Source: Solirubrobacterales bacterium
GTDB lineage: Bacteria > Actinomycetota > Thermoleophilia > Solirubrobacterales > Solirubrobacteraceae
NCBI GenBank assembly: GCA_027449125.1
Contig: DAIDME010000078.1
Location: forward strand, 1 to 64,000
Direction of reading: 5' to 3'
Length of the DNA: 64,000 nucleotides
The notes below the pieces were generated by a model that ran no database searches, was not told where the DNA came from, and saw nothing but the letters and a program-made list of their open reading frames with translations. A program made the translations under genes and the position numbers. Below, in pieces: positions 39,480-49,956 of the stretch; positions within the stretch are counted from its first letter, which is position 1; the number at the start of each line of letters is the position of its first letter.

Positions 39480-42122
39480 TCACTTGGCCGCAAGCCAGTC
39501 GCTGCCGCTGCCGCCATCGACGGCCAGCGGCGGGTCCATCGCATAGGCCCCCTCCATCTCGCGGATCGCCAGCGCCCTCACCGCCTCCGCCTCGCCCGCC
39601 GGCCCCTCGAACAGCAGCTCGTCGTGGATCTGCAGGATCAGCCGCGAGCGCAGTCCCGAGGCCGTCAGCGCGGCATGGGCACGCACCATCGCGATCTTCA
39701 TGATGTCCGCCGCGGTCCCCTGGATGACCATGTTGACGGCGAAGCGCTCACCCTGTCTGCGCATCTCATAGCGGCGCGAGCGCAGCTCCGGCACCTGGCG
39801 CCGACGCCCGAACAGGGTCGCCACATAGCCCTGCTCGGTGGCCTGCGCGATCGTCTCCTCGATGAACCGCCTGACCGCCGGAAAGCCATCCAGGTAGCGC
39901 TGGATGAACTCGTCCGCCTCGCTCTGTGGGATGTCGAGGCGGTCGGCCATTCCATAGGCCGAGAGCCCGTAGACGATCCCGTAGTTGACCATCTTCGCCT
40001 TGGAGCGCATACCGGCGTCGACCTCGTCGGCCCCCACGCCGAACACGCGCATCGCGGTCGCGGTGTGCACGTCTTCACCACGCCGGAAGATCTCCTTCAG
40101 CACGTCCTCACCAGCGATCTGCGCCAGCAGCCGCAGCTCTACCTGCGAGTAGTCGGCGCTGACCAGCAGGTTGCCGGGCGCGGCCACGAAGCAGGCGCGG
40201 ATCTCGCGGCCGAGCGGCATGCGGATCGGGATGTTCTGCAGGTTCGGGTTGTTGGAGGAGAGCCGGCCGGTGGCGGTCGCGGTCTGGTTGAACGTGGTGT
40301 GGATACGCCCGTCCGGCCCGATCAACTGCGGCAGCGCCTCGAGGTAGGTGGCGCTCAGCTTCGTCAGCTCTCGCCAGCGCTCGATCCGTGCGACGATCGG
40401 GTGCTCGTCGCGGATCGCCTGCAGGACGCGAGCGTCGGTGCTGTAGCCGGTCTTGCCGCGGCGCTTGCGCGACAGCCCGAGCTTGCCGAACAGGATCTCC
40501 TCGAGCTGCTTGGGCGAGCCGAGCGTGAACTCCTCACCGGCCAGGCCGAAGATCTCGCGCTCGACGCTCGCGGCCTCATCCCGGACCTTGGCGGCGATCG
40601 CCGCCAGACGCGCGGTATCCAGCTGCAGCCCCGCGAGCTCGAGCTCGCGCAGGATCCGCACCAGCGGCAGCTCAACCTCGTCCATCAGCCCGGCCAGGCC
40701 CCGCTGCTCGAGCGCCTCGCGCTGCCAGCTCGCGAGCTCGGCCAGCATCACCGCCTCAGCACCGGCCGGCTCGAGACCGGCCGGGGCCACCAGGCCGCGC
40801 TCCTCGACCAGCTCGCGCAGCGGGTAGGCACGGCGCGCCGGCTCGAGCAGGTAGGCGGCCAGCTCCGTGTCGTGCGCGAGCGTCGTGGGCACCTCGCCCA
40901 GCGACTTGGCGTCGTGGGTCGCGACGGGTCGCGCGGCGAGCGCCTGCACGACCTGGGCCGGGTCTGCACAGGTTCCGGCCAGCACCTCCGTCAGTGGGCC
41001 CGCTGGCCCACTGACGGCCACAGCGAACCGCCACTCGCGCGCCTCGCCGAACAGCGCCCCATCCGGAACCTCCGGGGGGCTCACCACCAGCGCCGCACGC
41101 GCGTCCGCGGGCAGCCGCCGGAGATCGTCGAGACTGACCGCGCGGCTGGGCAGCACAGCCGCAGCGGCGGCTGCGGCTGCCGCGGGGAGGGGCGTGGGGA
41201 CGGCCGCCGCAGCGGAGCCGAGCACCTCCTCGAGCCGCCGCAGCGGGTCACGCAGCTCGAACTGGCGGAAGGTCTCACGCAGACGCGAGCGGTCGGGCTC
41301 GCGCGCGACCAGCGCGGCAAGGTCCAGGTCGAGCGGAATGTCGCGTTTGGCGGTGGCGAGCCGCTTGGAGAGCCTGGCGTCCTCCGCGTGCGCTGACAGG
41401 TTCTCCTTGCGCTTGGCGCCGGAGATCTGATCGACCGAGTCGAGCACCCGCTCGAGCGTGCCGAAGCGCTGCAGCAGCTCGGCGGCGGTCTTGTCGCCGA
41501 TCCCAGGGACACCGGGGATGTTGTCGGAGGTGTCGCCCTTGAGCCCGATGAAGTCAGGCACGAGCGCCGGCGGGATGCCGTAACGGTCCACCACGCCCTG
41601 CTCGTCGTAGATGCGCGTGTCGGTGATCCCGCGTCCGGGAGCCATGATCCGCGTTGTCTCGTCGACCAGCTGGAAGGCGTCGCGGTCACCGGTCAGGATC
41701 ATCACCTCGAGCGGTCGGCCCTCGGGCCCCGCACGCTTGGCGAGCATCGCCAGCGAGGCGATCACGTCGTCTGCCTCGTAGCCCTCGACCCGCAGGTTCC
41801 GGTAGCCAAAGGCGTCGATCAGCGGCTCGAAGTGCGGCCACTGCTCCTTGAGCAGGTCGGGGCGGCTTGACCGCTGGGCCTTGTACTGCGGGTAGAGCTC
41901 CTTGCGGCCGGTGTAGCCGCCGTCCCAGACCACGACCGTCGGACGCTCGCCGTACTCGGTCAGCACCTTGACGAGCATCGACGCGAGCCCGAAGATGGCG
42001 TTTGTGGGGATACCGGTTGAGGTTGCGATCGACTCCGGCAGCGCGAAGAAGGCGCGGTAGGCGAGGCTGTTACCGTCGATCAGCAGCAGCTCGCCCGGCG
42101 GCGCGGCGGTGATGGTGGCCAT
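39480..42122 (-). CDS. polA: DNA polymerase I
   Basis: An 880-aa repair and Okazaki-processing polymerase. The N-terminal 5'-3' exonuclease has LLLIDGNSLAYRAFFALP, VEGYEADDVIA, MILTGDRDAFQLV and GLKGDTSDNIPGVPGIGDKTA. The middle domain lacks a clear DxE exo I motif, so proofreading is probably lost, although HDTELAAYLLEP remains. The polymerase domain has NLLVSADYSQVELRLLAQIAGED (motif A), RRGEDVHTATAM...RSKAKMVNYGIVYGLSAYG (motif B) and ILQIHDELLFEG (motif C), all quoted in part. The end is complete. Confidence 0.97.
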   Translation of the reverse strand: MATITAAPPGELLLIDGNSLAYRAFFALPESIATSTGIPTNAIFGLASMLVKVLTEYGERPTVVVWDGGYTGRKELYPQYKAQRSSRPDLLKEQWPHFEPLIDAFGYRNLRVEGYEADDVIASLAMLAKRAGPEGRPLEVMILTGDRDAFQLVDETTRIMAPGRGITDTRIYDEQGVVDRYGIPPALVPDFIGLKGDTSDNIPGVPGIGDKTAAELLQRFGTLERVLDSVDQISGAKRKENLSAHAEDARLSKRLATAKRDIPLDLDLAALVAREPDRSRLRETFRQFELRDPLRRLEEVLGSAAAAVPTPLPAAAAAAAAAVLPSRAVSLDDLRRLPADARAALVVSPPEVPDGALFGEAREWRFAVAVSGPAGPLTEVLAGTCADPAQVVQALAARPVATHDAKSLGEVPTTLAHDTELAAYLLEPARRAYPLRELVEERGLVAPAGLEPAGAEAVMLAELASWQREALEQRGLAGLMDEVELPLVRILRELELAGLQLDTARLAAIAAKVRDEAASVEREIFGLAGEEFTLGSPKQLEEILFGKLGLSRKRRGKTGYSTDARVLQAIRDEHPIVARIERWRELTKLSATYLEALPQLIGPDGRIHTTFNQTATATGRLSSNNPNLQNIPIRMPLGREIRACFVAAPGNLLVSADYSQVELRLLAQIAGEDVLKEIFRRGEDVHTATAMRVFGVGADEVDAGMRSKAKMVNYGIVYGLSAYGMADRLDIPQSEADEFIQRYLDGFPAVRRFIEETIAQATEQGYVATLFGRRRQVPELRSRRYEMRRQGERFAVNMVIQGTAADIMKIAMVRAHAALTASGLRSRLILQIHDELLFEGPAGEAEAVRALAIREMEGAYAMDPPLAVDGGSGSDWLAAK

Positions 42123-42134
42123 GTGCAGCTGAGG

Positions 42135-43544
42135 CTAGCCGCCCGCGGTCTCGGTGAGCAACGACGGCGGGTCGAGTGCGCGGTAGACGGCGGGGACGCC
42201 ACCGACGACCTTGTCGATCTCGTAGTAGGTCGAGGAGATCTCGCCGTCGGCGCTGTCGAACCCGTAGGTCTGCAGCTCGGTCGAGGTGAAGTTGTCGACG
42301 AGGTTGGTGAGCACCGCGTGACGGCTGTCAGGGCTCGAGCCGGTCTCGGCGATCGCCTTGAGCACGAGCCGCGCGGCCAGGTCGCCGTAGTAACCGTAGG
42401 CCGTGGCCCTGCCGTGACCTGCCGCACGGTAGAGGCGCGCGAAGCTGCGTCCGCCCAGATACGAGTCCACGGGCCGCAGCGGCGTCGCGCAGTAGAGCGC
42501 GTTTGCGACCTTCAGCGGCACACCCCCGCGTGCGTGGTCGCTCCAGGCTCGGTTGCAGAGGCCGCTGGTGCCAAGGATCGCCGAGCCGACGGGCAGCTGT
42601 GCGTTCAGCGCCTCGGTGAAGGCAACCGCGGCCCGCGTCACGCTGCCCGCCAGCACAGCGCAGTTGACGCCGTGGTCACGCAAGGCGACCGCGTACGCGT
42701 AGTAGTTCTTCGGATTCGTGCCGGGCGCGGCCGTCGCCTCGAACGTGAGCCCGTAGAGGGGCGCGGTCCGCTGGATCGCTGCGACCAGGGGCGCAGCGCT
42801 GACGCTCGTGCCGAATGCCGCGGCGGCCACGTGCGTGCAGCTCGTGTCGTGCCTGAGGAAATCCATGATCGCCGCGGCCTCGACGACGTCGTCGGGTATC
42901 AGCCGCAGCAGCGTCGGGCCGCCGTGGGGGTAGAACCGTCCGGGCTCACCCGCCGCGGTGACGCCGGCAACCTTGTCTGTAAGCCCCGGGTAACCGCTAC
43001 CGGGGGTGAGCTGCACGATCCCCGCCTGGTTGAGGATCGGCAGCGACAGTTCGGTGGCGCCGGAGTCGAGCTCGCCGATGTATGCCACCGTCTCCGGGTT
43101 GCGCGCAGCCGCCACGGCGTTGTCCACCGTAGCGGTCGCCTGCCAGTTGCCGGCGGGAATCGATCGTGGACCCTTGACCGCCGTCAGGCGGCCGCGCCCG
43201 GTCGTGCTCGCGCTCGCGCTGGTGGTCACGCGCCGCAGGGAATCCGACAGGGGCCGGTAGGCCACGCGGAAGCGCCCAGCGCGGTGGCCGGCGCGGCTCA
43301 GCGCGAACTCGATCCCGCGCTCGATCTGCAGCGACGAGGCTCGTTGTGGACCGCTGAGCGGCAGGCTCGAGTAGATCACGAGCGTCTGACGGGTACGGTG
43401 TTTGACCGCCGCGCGGTCCGACTTGACGGGCGTGGCGCGGCTGGCCGGAGCCTGCGCTCCGCAGGCCGCTAGCAACAGTGCGCACATCACCGCCAGTACG
43501 GCGCTGGCCGCTGGTCCCGGGAGCCGTGTCGCCGCGCGTCCCAC
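42135..43544 (-). CDS. Branched-chain-amino-acid-type substrate-binding lipoprotein (1)
   Basis: A 469-aa periplasmic-binding-protein-fold lipoprotein. The signal peptide ends in a lipobox LLLAACG (Cys about 28). The mature part starts TLVIYSSLPLSGPQ, with IERGIEFALSRAGHRAG, VAYIGELDSGATELSLPILNQAGI (partly quoted) and a C-terminal YGYYGDLAARLVLKAIAETG typical of LivJ-like receptors. The two halves of the first domain are separated by a serine/threonine-rich insert (residues about 105-125). No permease or ATPase gene lies nearby. It follows a paralogue with a 9-base gap. Confidence 0.85.
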   Translation of the reverse strand: MGRAATRLPGPAASAVLAVMCALLLAACGAQAPASRATPVKSDRAAVKHRTRQTLVIYSSLPLSGPQRASSLQIERGIEFALSRAGHRAGRFRVAYRPLSDSLRRVTTSASASTTGRGRLTAVKGPRSIPAGNWQATATVDNAVAAARNPETVAYIGELDSGATELSLPILNQAGIVQLTPGSGYPGLTDKVAGVTAAGEPGRFYPHGGPTLLRLIPDDVVEAAAIMDFLRHDTSCTHVAAAAFGTSVSAAPLVAAIQRTAPLYGLTFEATAAPGTNPKNYYAYAVALRDHGVNCAVLAGSVTRAAVAFTEALNAQLPVGSAILGTSGLCNRAWSDHARGGVPLKVANALYCATPLRPVDSYLGGRSFARLYRAAGHGRATAYGYYGDLAARLVLKAIAETGSSPDSRHAVLTNLVDNFTSTELQTYGFDSADGEISSTYYEIDKVVGGVPAVYRALDPPSLLTETAGG

Positions 43545-43553
43545 GGCCGCTGC

Positions 43554-44729
43554 TCAGCCCTTCGGCGCCGCCGCGAACGGAACCAGCTGGCCGCCGCGCA
43601 CGTGCGCGAACACGAAGGCGTTCAGACTGCTGTTGCCGGCGCTGTCGATCGAGTAGCTGCCGAGCGGCGAGGGGGCGTTGCGCTGCGCCAGGAACTCCTT
43701 GACGTCGGCGGTGCGGTCGTTGGCAGCGGTGCCCTCGCGGGCCAGGACGTCCAGCAGCGCGCTCATCGCCGCGTAACCGAAGATCGCCTCCACGTTCGGG
43801 CTGTGGTGGTAGGCGATCCGGAAGGCAGCGACGAAGGCCCTCCCGGCCGGCGTCAGATCCTTCGGCATGTAGCCCGGGATCGAGACGTAGACGCGCCCGG
43901 CGGCGGCGGGCGAGAGCAGCGACGCGAACGGCCCGAAGTTGAGCGACGAGGGTCCAAACAGCTTCGCGCCCGGTGCCTGCGCAGCCACGTGGTTGAAGTA
44001 GTGGGCGGCGGTGGCGGGCGTCTGCGCGCCATAGAAGATCGCGCCGGCGGAAGCCGGGGAGCGCGTGACGGTGATGTGCGCCGCGCGCGCGTCAGCGGCG
44101 ACCGCGTCGGCGAGCGCGCGCCCGTAGTCGCTTGTGTCGCTTGCGACATACACGCTCGAGATGCCGAGCGCACGCATCTCTGCGATCTGTGCCCGCGCCT
44201 CCTCGCCGCCGCTCGGCACCAGCCGCGCGAACGTTCGCCCGTAGGTGCTCCAGGATTCGAAGAAGCTCTTTGGCCCGCCGCTGACCGCGGGGGTGCTCGC
44301 GCCGAGCTCCAGGGCGTTGTCGGTGGGGCTGACCTGGAGAACGTCCAGGGCGTTGGTGATCCCGACAGTCTGGTCCGAGGCGCCGGGGTCGATCTCACCC
44401 ATGTAGGCGATCGTGGTCGGGTAGATGATCGCCGCGCGCGCGTTGTCGGACAGCTGCGCTGCGGCGTCGGTCTGGAGTTGCAGCTTGTAGTCGTGCACCT
44501 GGCGGCGACCAGCCGCGAACGCGAGCTGCTCGGCCTCGGCGACATCCAGCGCGGCAGGGTTCTTGGAGATGTCGCGCGGCTCGCTCAGGAAGATCGTGAG
44601 CGTGTGGCCGGCGACGGTCACCGCCGTGCCCGCCGACGAGGAGCTCGAGCTCGTGCCGCAGCCGGCGATGACGAGCGCCACCAGGCCGGCGGCGCCCGCA
44701 GCGGCAAACGCCCGCGGTCGCCTGCGCAC
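43554..44729 (-). CDS. Branched-chain-amino-acid-type substrate-binding lipoprotein (2)
   Basis: A 391-aa lipoprotein with lipobox VIAGCG (Cys about 24) and a serine-rich linker. The PBP1-like fold shows TIAYMGEIDPGASDQTVGITNALDVLQVSP, SSVYVASDTSDYGRALADAV and YHHSPNVEAIFGYAAMSALLDVLA (quoted in part). It is a paralogue of the downstream gene with the same order of motifs. Its GTG start shares a base with the stop of the 54-aa membrane protein (TAGTG). Without transporter genes beside it, it may serve another receptor or a distant permease. Confidence 0.85.
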   Translation of the reverse strand: MRRRPRAFAAAGAAGLVALVIAGCGTSSSSSSAGTAVTVAGHTLTIFLSEPRDISKNPAALDVAEAEQLAFAAGRRQVHDYKLQLQTDAAAQLSDNARAAIIYPTTIAYMGEIDPGASDQTVGITNALDVLQVSPTDNALELGASTPAVSGGPKSFFESWSTYGRTFARLVPSGGEEARAQIAEMRALGISSVYVASDTSDYGRALADAVAADARAAHITVTRSPASAGAIFYGAQTPATAAHYFNHVAAQAPGAKLFGPSSLNFGPFASLLSPAAAGRVYVSIPGYMPKDLTPAGRAFVAAFRIAYHHSPNVEAIFGYAAMSALLDVLAREGTAANDRTADVKEFLAQRNAPSPLGSYSIDSAGNSSLNAFVFAHVRGGQLVPFAAAPKG

Positions 44730-44893
44730 TACCGGTCTTTCCGCGACAGGTACGGCAGCACGTTGCGCACCGCGGTAACGACTAGGACCAGGACGACGCC
44801 GATGATGGCCGCGTCAAAGCCTGACACGGTGCCCATCCCCCAGATCACGATCCAGACGACCAGGCCGAAGGTTGCGGTGACCACGAGTCCCAT
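44729..44893 (-). CDS. 54-aa membrane protein coupled to the receptor lipoprotein genes
   Basis: A short ORF from an ATG at 44893 to a TAG at 44731-44729. It encodes two hydrophobic helices (about 2-20, TATFGLVVWIVIWGMGTV, and about 26-42, IIGVVLVLVVTAV) and a basic tail NVLPYLSRKDR. This hairpin of two transmembrane helices has a positively charged C-terminus, predicted inside. The stop overlaps the next start, so translation is coupled. It resembles small DUF-type integral membrane proteins of actinobacteria, with unknown role. Confidence 0.7.
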   Translation of the reverse strand: MGLVVTATFGLVVWIVIWGMGTVSGFDAAIIGVVLVLVVTAVRNVLPYLSRKDR

Positions 44894-44930
44894 CGGCGCA
44901 TCATGCTAGCCGACTCGGCGCCCGCCGGCG

Positions 44931-45727
44931 TCACGGCGCGAGCGCGGCCGCGAACTCGGCGACCAGCGCTCGAACATCGCCAGGCGCCTCGCCGGCCGCA
45001 CGCACCAGCCGCGTGCCGACGATCACGCCGTCAGCCCCGGCGGCGGCGGCCGCGGCCGCCTGCGCGGGCGTGCCGATCCCGAAGCCGAGCGCGACCGGCA
45101 CCGCGGTGCTGGCGCGCACGCGCGCGAGGATGTCGGGCAGCGCCGCGTCGTTCTCGTCCCGCTCACCGGTGGTCCCTGTGACCGACACGGTGTAGACGAA
45201 GCCGCGGGCGGCGGCGCCGATCCGCGCCAGGCGCTCCTCCGGGGTGGTGGGCGCGACCAGAGGCACCAGCGCCAAGCCGCGGGCGTCGAGCAGCTCGCGG
45301 ATCGCCGGCGCCTCCTCCAGCGGCAGATCCGGCACGATCAGCCCGCTCGCGCCGGCCTCGGCGAGCAGCTCGGCGAAGCGCTCTAGCCCGCGTGCGAGGA
45401 TCACGTTCGCGTAGCACATGACCACGACCGGGACGTGCGCGTCAACGGCCCGGACCACGTCCAGGGCGTCGGCGACGTTGGCTCCGGCCGCCAGCGCGGC
45501 GACGTCGGCGGCGTGGATCACCGGGCCGTCGGCGAGCGGGTCCGAGAAGGGGATGCCGAGCTCAATCAGATCGGCCCCGCCGGCGACGTAGGCGCGCGCG
45601 ATCTCGCGCGAGCGCTCGAGGTCCGGGTAGCCGGCCATCAGGTACGGCATCAGCGCCGCACGGCGACCCTCGGCCCGCGCTGACTCGAACGCGGCCGCGA
45701 TCCGCTCGGCGCCGGTGACGATGGCAC

Positions 45728-45731
<4 letters not shown>
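44931..45731 (-). CDS. trpA: Tryptophan synthase alpha chain
   Basis: A 266-aa TIM-barrel enzyme that cleaves indole-glycerol phosphate. [34 protein letters not shown] (catalytic Glu and Asp), [37 protein letters not shown] and [14 protein letters not shown] are standard. It is the last gene of the trp operon and overlaps trpB by ATGA. Confidence 0.97.
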
Positions 45732-46896
<1,165 letters not shown>

Positions 46897-46900
<4 letters not shown>

Positions 46901-47541
46901 GCGGCCTCCGGCGCGGCCGTCGCGGCGACAGCATCGGCGAAGGCGCGCATGCGCTCGTGGTCCTTGCGGCCGGGCGCGGACTCGACGCCGCTTGCGACAT
47001 CCACCGCGAACGGCCGCACAGCCGCAATCGCGGCGGCGACGTTCTCGGGCGTGAGCCCGCCCGCGAGGATCAGCGGCACCTTGCGGCGGCCGCCGACAAG
47101 CTCCCAGTTGAAGACCTCGCCGGTCCCCCCGGGCGCGCCCGGCTGGTGCGAGTCCAGCAGATGAAAGTCGGTGCGGTAGGCGGCCAGCGCCTGGATGTCG
47201 GCGCCGCTGCGCACGCGCGCGGCCTTGATCACACGGCAGCCGGTCCGGCGTGCCGCCTCCGCGCAGAAGCGCGGCCCCTCACGCCCGTGCAGCTGCAACA
47301 GCGTGAAGCCCACCGCCTCGGCGGCCGCGGTCAGCTCATCGAGCGTGGGCTCGACGAACACGCCAACCACCTCGGCACGGCGCTTGAGCGACGCGGCCAG
47401 GTCCGCGGCGCGGTCCAGCGGGACCGCGCGCGGGGAGCCCGGCCACATGATCAGGCCGACCGCCCAGGCGCCGAGCGAGACCGCGAGCTCGGCGTCGGCG
47501 GCCCGTGTGATCCCGCAGAACTTGATCTTGGGCACGCTCAC
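46897..47541 (-). CDS. trpF: Phosphoribosylanthranilate isomerase
   Basis: A 214-aa TIM-barrel enzyme. [36 protein letters not shown] holds the catalytic Cys (quoted by its ends KIKFCGITR...GSPRAV), followed by [24 protein letters not shown] and [16 protein letters not shown] with the phosphate-binding loop and [15 protein letters not shown]. It overlaps trpC and trpB by 4 bases. Confidence 0.95.
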
Positions 47542-48341
47542 TTTGCCGATCCTAGAAGGGTTCTCGTCGCAAGCTCGATGTCGCGTGAGCGCATCAGCGC
47601 CTCGCCCACCAGCACCGCGTCCACGCCGGCAGCCGCGAGCCGCTCGAGCTCGGCGTGCTCACGGAAGCCGGACTCGGCGACCACCAGCGCGCCGTCCGGA
47701 GCCTCGGGGGCGAGCTCGAAGCTGCGCCGCACATCGACCTCGAGCGTCGTCAGGTCACGGTTGTTGATGCCGATGATCGCCGCGCCCAGCTCGCCCGCCA
47801 GCTCGAGCTCGGCGCGCGAGTGGACCTCCACCAGCGCCGCCAGGCCCAGGACGCCCGCGAGCTCGTGCAGGCGCGCCAGCGCGTCGGCGCTGAGCGCGGC
47901 GACGATCAAGAGGATCGCGTCGGCGCCGGCGGCCAGCGCCTCGTGCACCTGGTAAGCATCGACGATGAAGTCCTTGCGCAGGATCGGCAGCGGCGAGGCC
48001 GACCTGGCCGCGGCGAGGTCGGCGAGGCGCCCCCCGAAGCGCGCCTCCTCTGTCAGCACCGACAGCGCCCGGGCGCCGGAGCGCGTGTAGGCGCCCACCA
48101 CGTCGGCGAGCTCCAGATCGGCGCGGATCACGCCGGCCGACGGCGAGCTGCGCTTGTGCTCGGCGATCAGCGAGATCCCGGGCGCCGCCAGCGCGCCGGC
48201 GAAATCCCGGATCGCGTCCGCCTCGCCACGGCCGGCTCGCCGCTGCTCGCCGGCCTGCTCGAGCGTCACCATCGGCACCTCCGCGGCGCGGCGGGCGACC
48301 GCGGCGCGCGTGCCGGCGACGATCTGCTCCAGCACGTTCAC
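47538..48341 (-). CDS. trpC: Indole-3-glycerol phosphate synthase
   Basis: A 267-aa TIM-barrel enzyme. ISLIAEHKRSSPSAGVI holds the catalytic Lys and Glu; LSVLTEEARFGG, PILRKDFIVDAYQVHEA, ALVEVHSRAEL, IIGINNRDLTTLEVD and VVAESGFR are the canonical barrel strands. It overlaps trpD and trpF. Confidence 0.96.
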   Translation of the reverse strand: MNVLEQIVAGTRAAVARRAAEVPMVTLEQAGEQRRAGRGEADAIRDFAGALAAPGISLIAEHKRSSPSAGVIRADLELADVVGAYTRSGARALSVLTEEARFGGRLADLAAARSASPLPILRKDFIVDAYQVHEALAAGADAILLIVAALSADALARLHELAGVLGLAALVEVHSRAELELAGELGAAIIGINNRDLTTLEVDVRRSFELAPEAPDGALVVAESGFREHAELERLAAAGVDAVLVGEALMRSRDIELATRTLLGSAK

Positions 48342-49378
48342 GTCCGGCGCTCCGCCGGCGCGAGCGCCTGGGTCAGCGCGACGAACTCTTCGAGCTTGCT
48401 CGCGGCCGCGCCGGAGTCGAGCGCCCGCTCCGCGAGCCGCACGCCGTCGGCGAGGGTCTCGGCGCGGCCGCCGGCGTAGATCGCGGCGCCCGCATTGAAG
48501 GCGGCCAGGTCGCGGGCGGCGCCGGGCTCGCCGGCGAAGATGCGCCGGGCGGTGCCGGCGTTTGCCTGCGCGTCGCCGCCCGGCACGGTGTCAGCCGGGT
48601 GGCGGGTCAGGCCGACATCCTCGGGGATCACCGTGTAGTTGTCGATCCGCTCGCCGCGCACCTCGACCACACGGGTGGCGGCGGAGATGCTGAGCTCGTC
48701 CAGCGAGTCCTCGCTCGAGACCAGAAGCGCGTGGTCTGAGCCGAGCAGCGCGAGCGCGCCCGCCAGCTTGTCGAGCTTGGCGATGTCGGAGACGCCCAGC
48801 AGCTGGCGTCGCGCGCCCGCCGGGTTGGTCAGCGGCCCCAGAAAGTTGAAGGTGGTGCGGACCTTGAGCTCCTTGCGCACCTTGACCACGCGGGCGCTGG
48901 CCGGATGGTGGTAGGGGGCGAACATGAAGCCGAAGCCGAGCTCGTCGATGCAGCGCCCCACCGCCTGCGCGTCGAGGTCGATGCGTGCTCCGAGCGCCTC
49001 CAGCACGTCCGCTGACCCGGAGAGCCCGGTTGAGGAGCGGCTGCCGTGCTTTGCCACCGTGCAGCCGGCGGCCGCGGCGATCAGCGCCGCCGTGGTCGAG
49101 ACGTTGAAGGTGGTGCGGCCGCCGCCCGTGCCGGCGGTGTCCAGCAGATCCTCGCCGCGAGTCGGCACGAACGCGGCCAGCGCGCGCATCGTGCGCGCCA
49201 AGCCGGCGAGCTCCGCGACCGTCTCACCCTTGACGCGCAGCGCGATCAGGAAGCCGGCTATCTCGATGTCGGTGGCCTCACCGGCCATGATCTCCGCGAG
49301 CGCCTCAGCGGCATCGGCTTCGCTCAGATCCTGACCGTCGGCCAGATGGTCGATCGCGCGCGTCAGCAGCTCGCTCAT
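48338..49378 (-). CDS. trpD: Anthranilate phosphoribosyltransferase
   Basis: A 346-aa protein from the ATG at 49378 overlapping the trpG stop; the longer reading runs antisense-like through trpG. It starts [20 protein letters not shown], with [21 protein letters not shown] (PRPP loop, quoted as LLDTAGTGG...), [23 protein letters not shown] (partly), [10 protein letters not shown] and [12 protein letters not shown]. It uses PRPP to make phosphoribosyl-anthranilate. Confidence 0.96.
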   Translation of the reverse strand: MSELLTRAIDHLADGQDLSEADAAEALAEIMAGEATDIEIAGFLIALRVKGETVAELAGLARTMRALAAFVPTRGEDLLDTAGTGGGRTTFNVSTTAALIAAAAGCTVAKHGSRSSTGLSGSADVLEALGARIDLDAQAVGRCIDELGFGFMFAPYHHPASARVVKVRKELKVRTTFNFLGPLTNPAGARRQLLGVSDIAKLDKLAGALALLGSDHALLVSSEDSLDELSISAATRVVEVRGERIDNYTVIPEDVGLTRHPADTVPGGDAQANAGTARRIFAGEPGAARDLAAFNAGAAIYAGGRAETLADGVRLAERALDSGAAASKLEEFVALTQALAPAERRT

Positions 49379-49950
49379 CGCGTCTGCTCTGCGAAGTTTG
49401 CGAGCAGCTCGCGGCCGCGCTCGGTCAGCACCGACTCCGGGTGAAACTGAACGCCCTCGGCGGGCAGCTCGCGGTGGCGCACGGCCATCACGACGCCACC
49501 GCCGGTGGCACTGCACTCGAGCGTCGCCGGCAACTCCGGGTCGACGACCAGCGAGTGGTAGCGACCCACCTCCAGGTTCTGTGGGAGCCCCCTGAAGATC
49601 GTGCGCCCGTCGTGCTCGATCCGCGAGGTCTTGCCGTGTACCGGCTCGTGGCGCACGACCCGGCCACCCCAGGCCTGAACCAGCGCCTGATGGCCGAGAC
49701 AGACCCCGAGCGTCGGGATCCGCGCGGCGGGGAAGCTCCTGACAGCCTCGAGACTGATGCCGGCATCGTCGGGCGTGCAGGGCCCGGGCGAGACCACCAC
49801 GCGGTCGTATGCGCGCGCCAGCAGCTCGGCGACGGTCGCCTGGTCGTTGCGGACCACATCGATCTCGTGCGGCGGCGTGGTCAGCTCGCCGAGGTACTGG
49901 ACGAGGTTGTAGGTGAAGCTGTCGTAGTTGTCGATGACGAGGATTCGCAC
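49375..49950 (-). CDS. trpG: Anthranilate synthase glutamine amidotransferase component
   Basis: A 191-aa class I glutaminase. ILVIDNYDSFTYNLVQYLGEL begins the fold (quoted as ILVIDNYDSFTYN), VSPGPCTPDDAG forms the oxyanion region, TLGVCLGHQAL has the nucleophile Cys, and VQFHPESVLT the His-Glu pair. It provides ammonia to TrpE, encoded 6 bases upstream. Confidence 0.96.
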   Translation of the reverse strand: MRILVIDNYDSFTYNLVQYLGELTTPPHEIDVVRNDQATVAELLARAYDRVVVSPGPCTPDDAGISLEAVRSFPAARIPTLGVCLGHQALVQAWGGRVVRHEPVHGKTSRIEHDGRTIFRGLPQNLEVGRYHSLVVDPELPATLECSATGGGVVMAVRHRELPAEGVQFHPESVLTERGRELLANFAEQTR

Positions 49951-49956
49951 CCCTGC

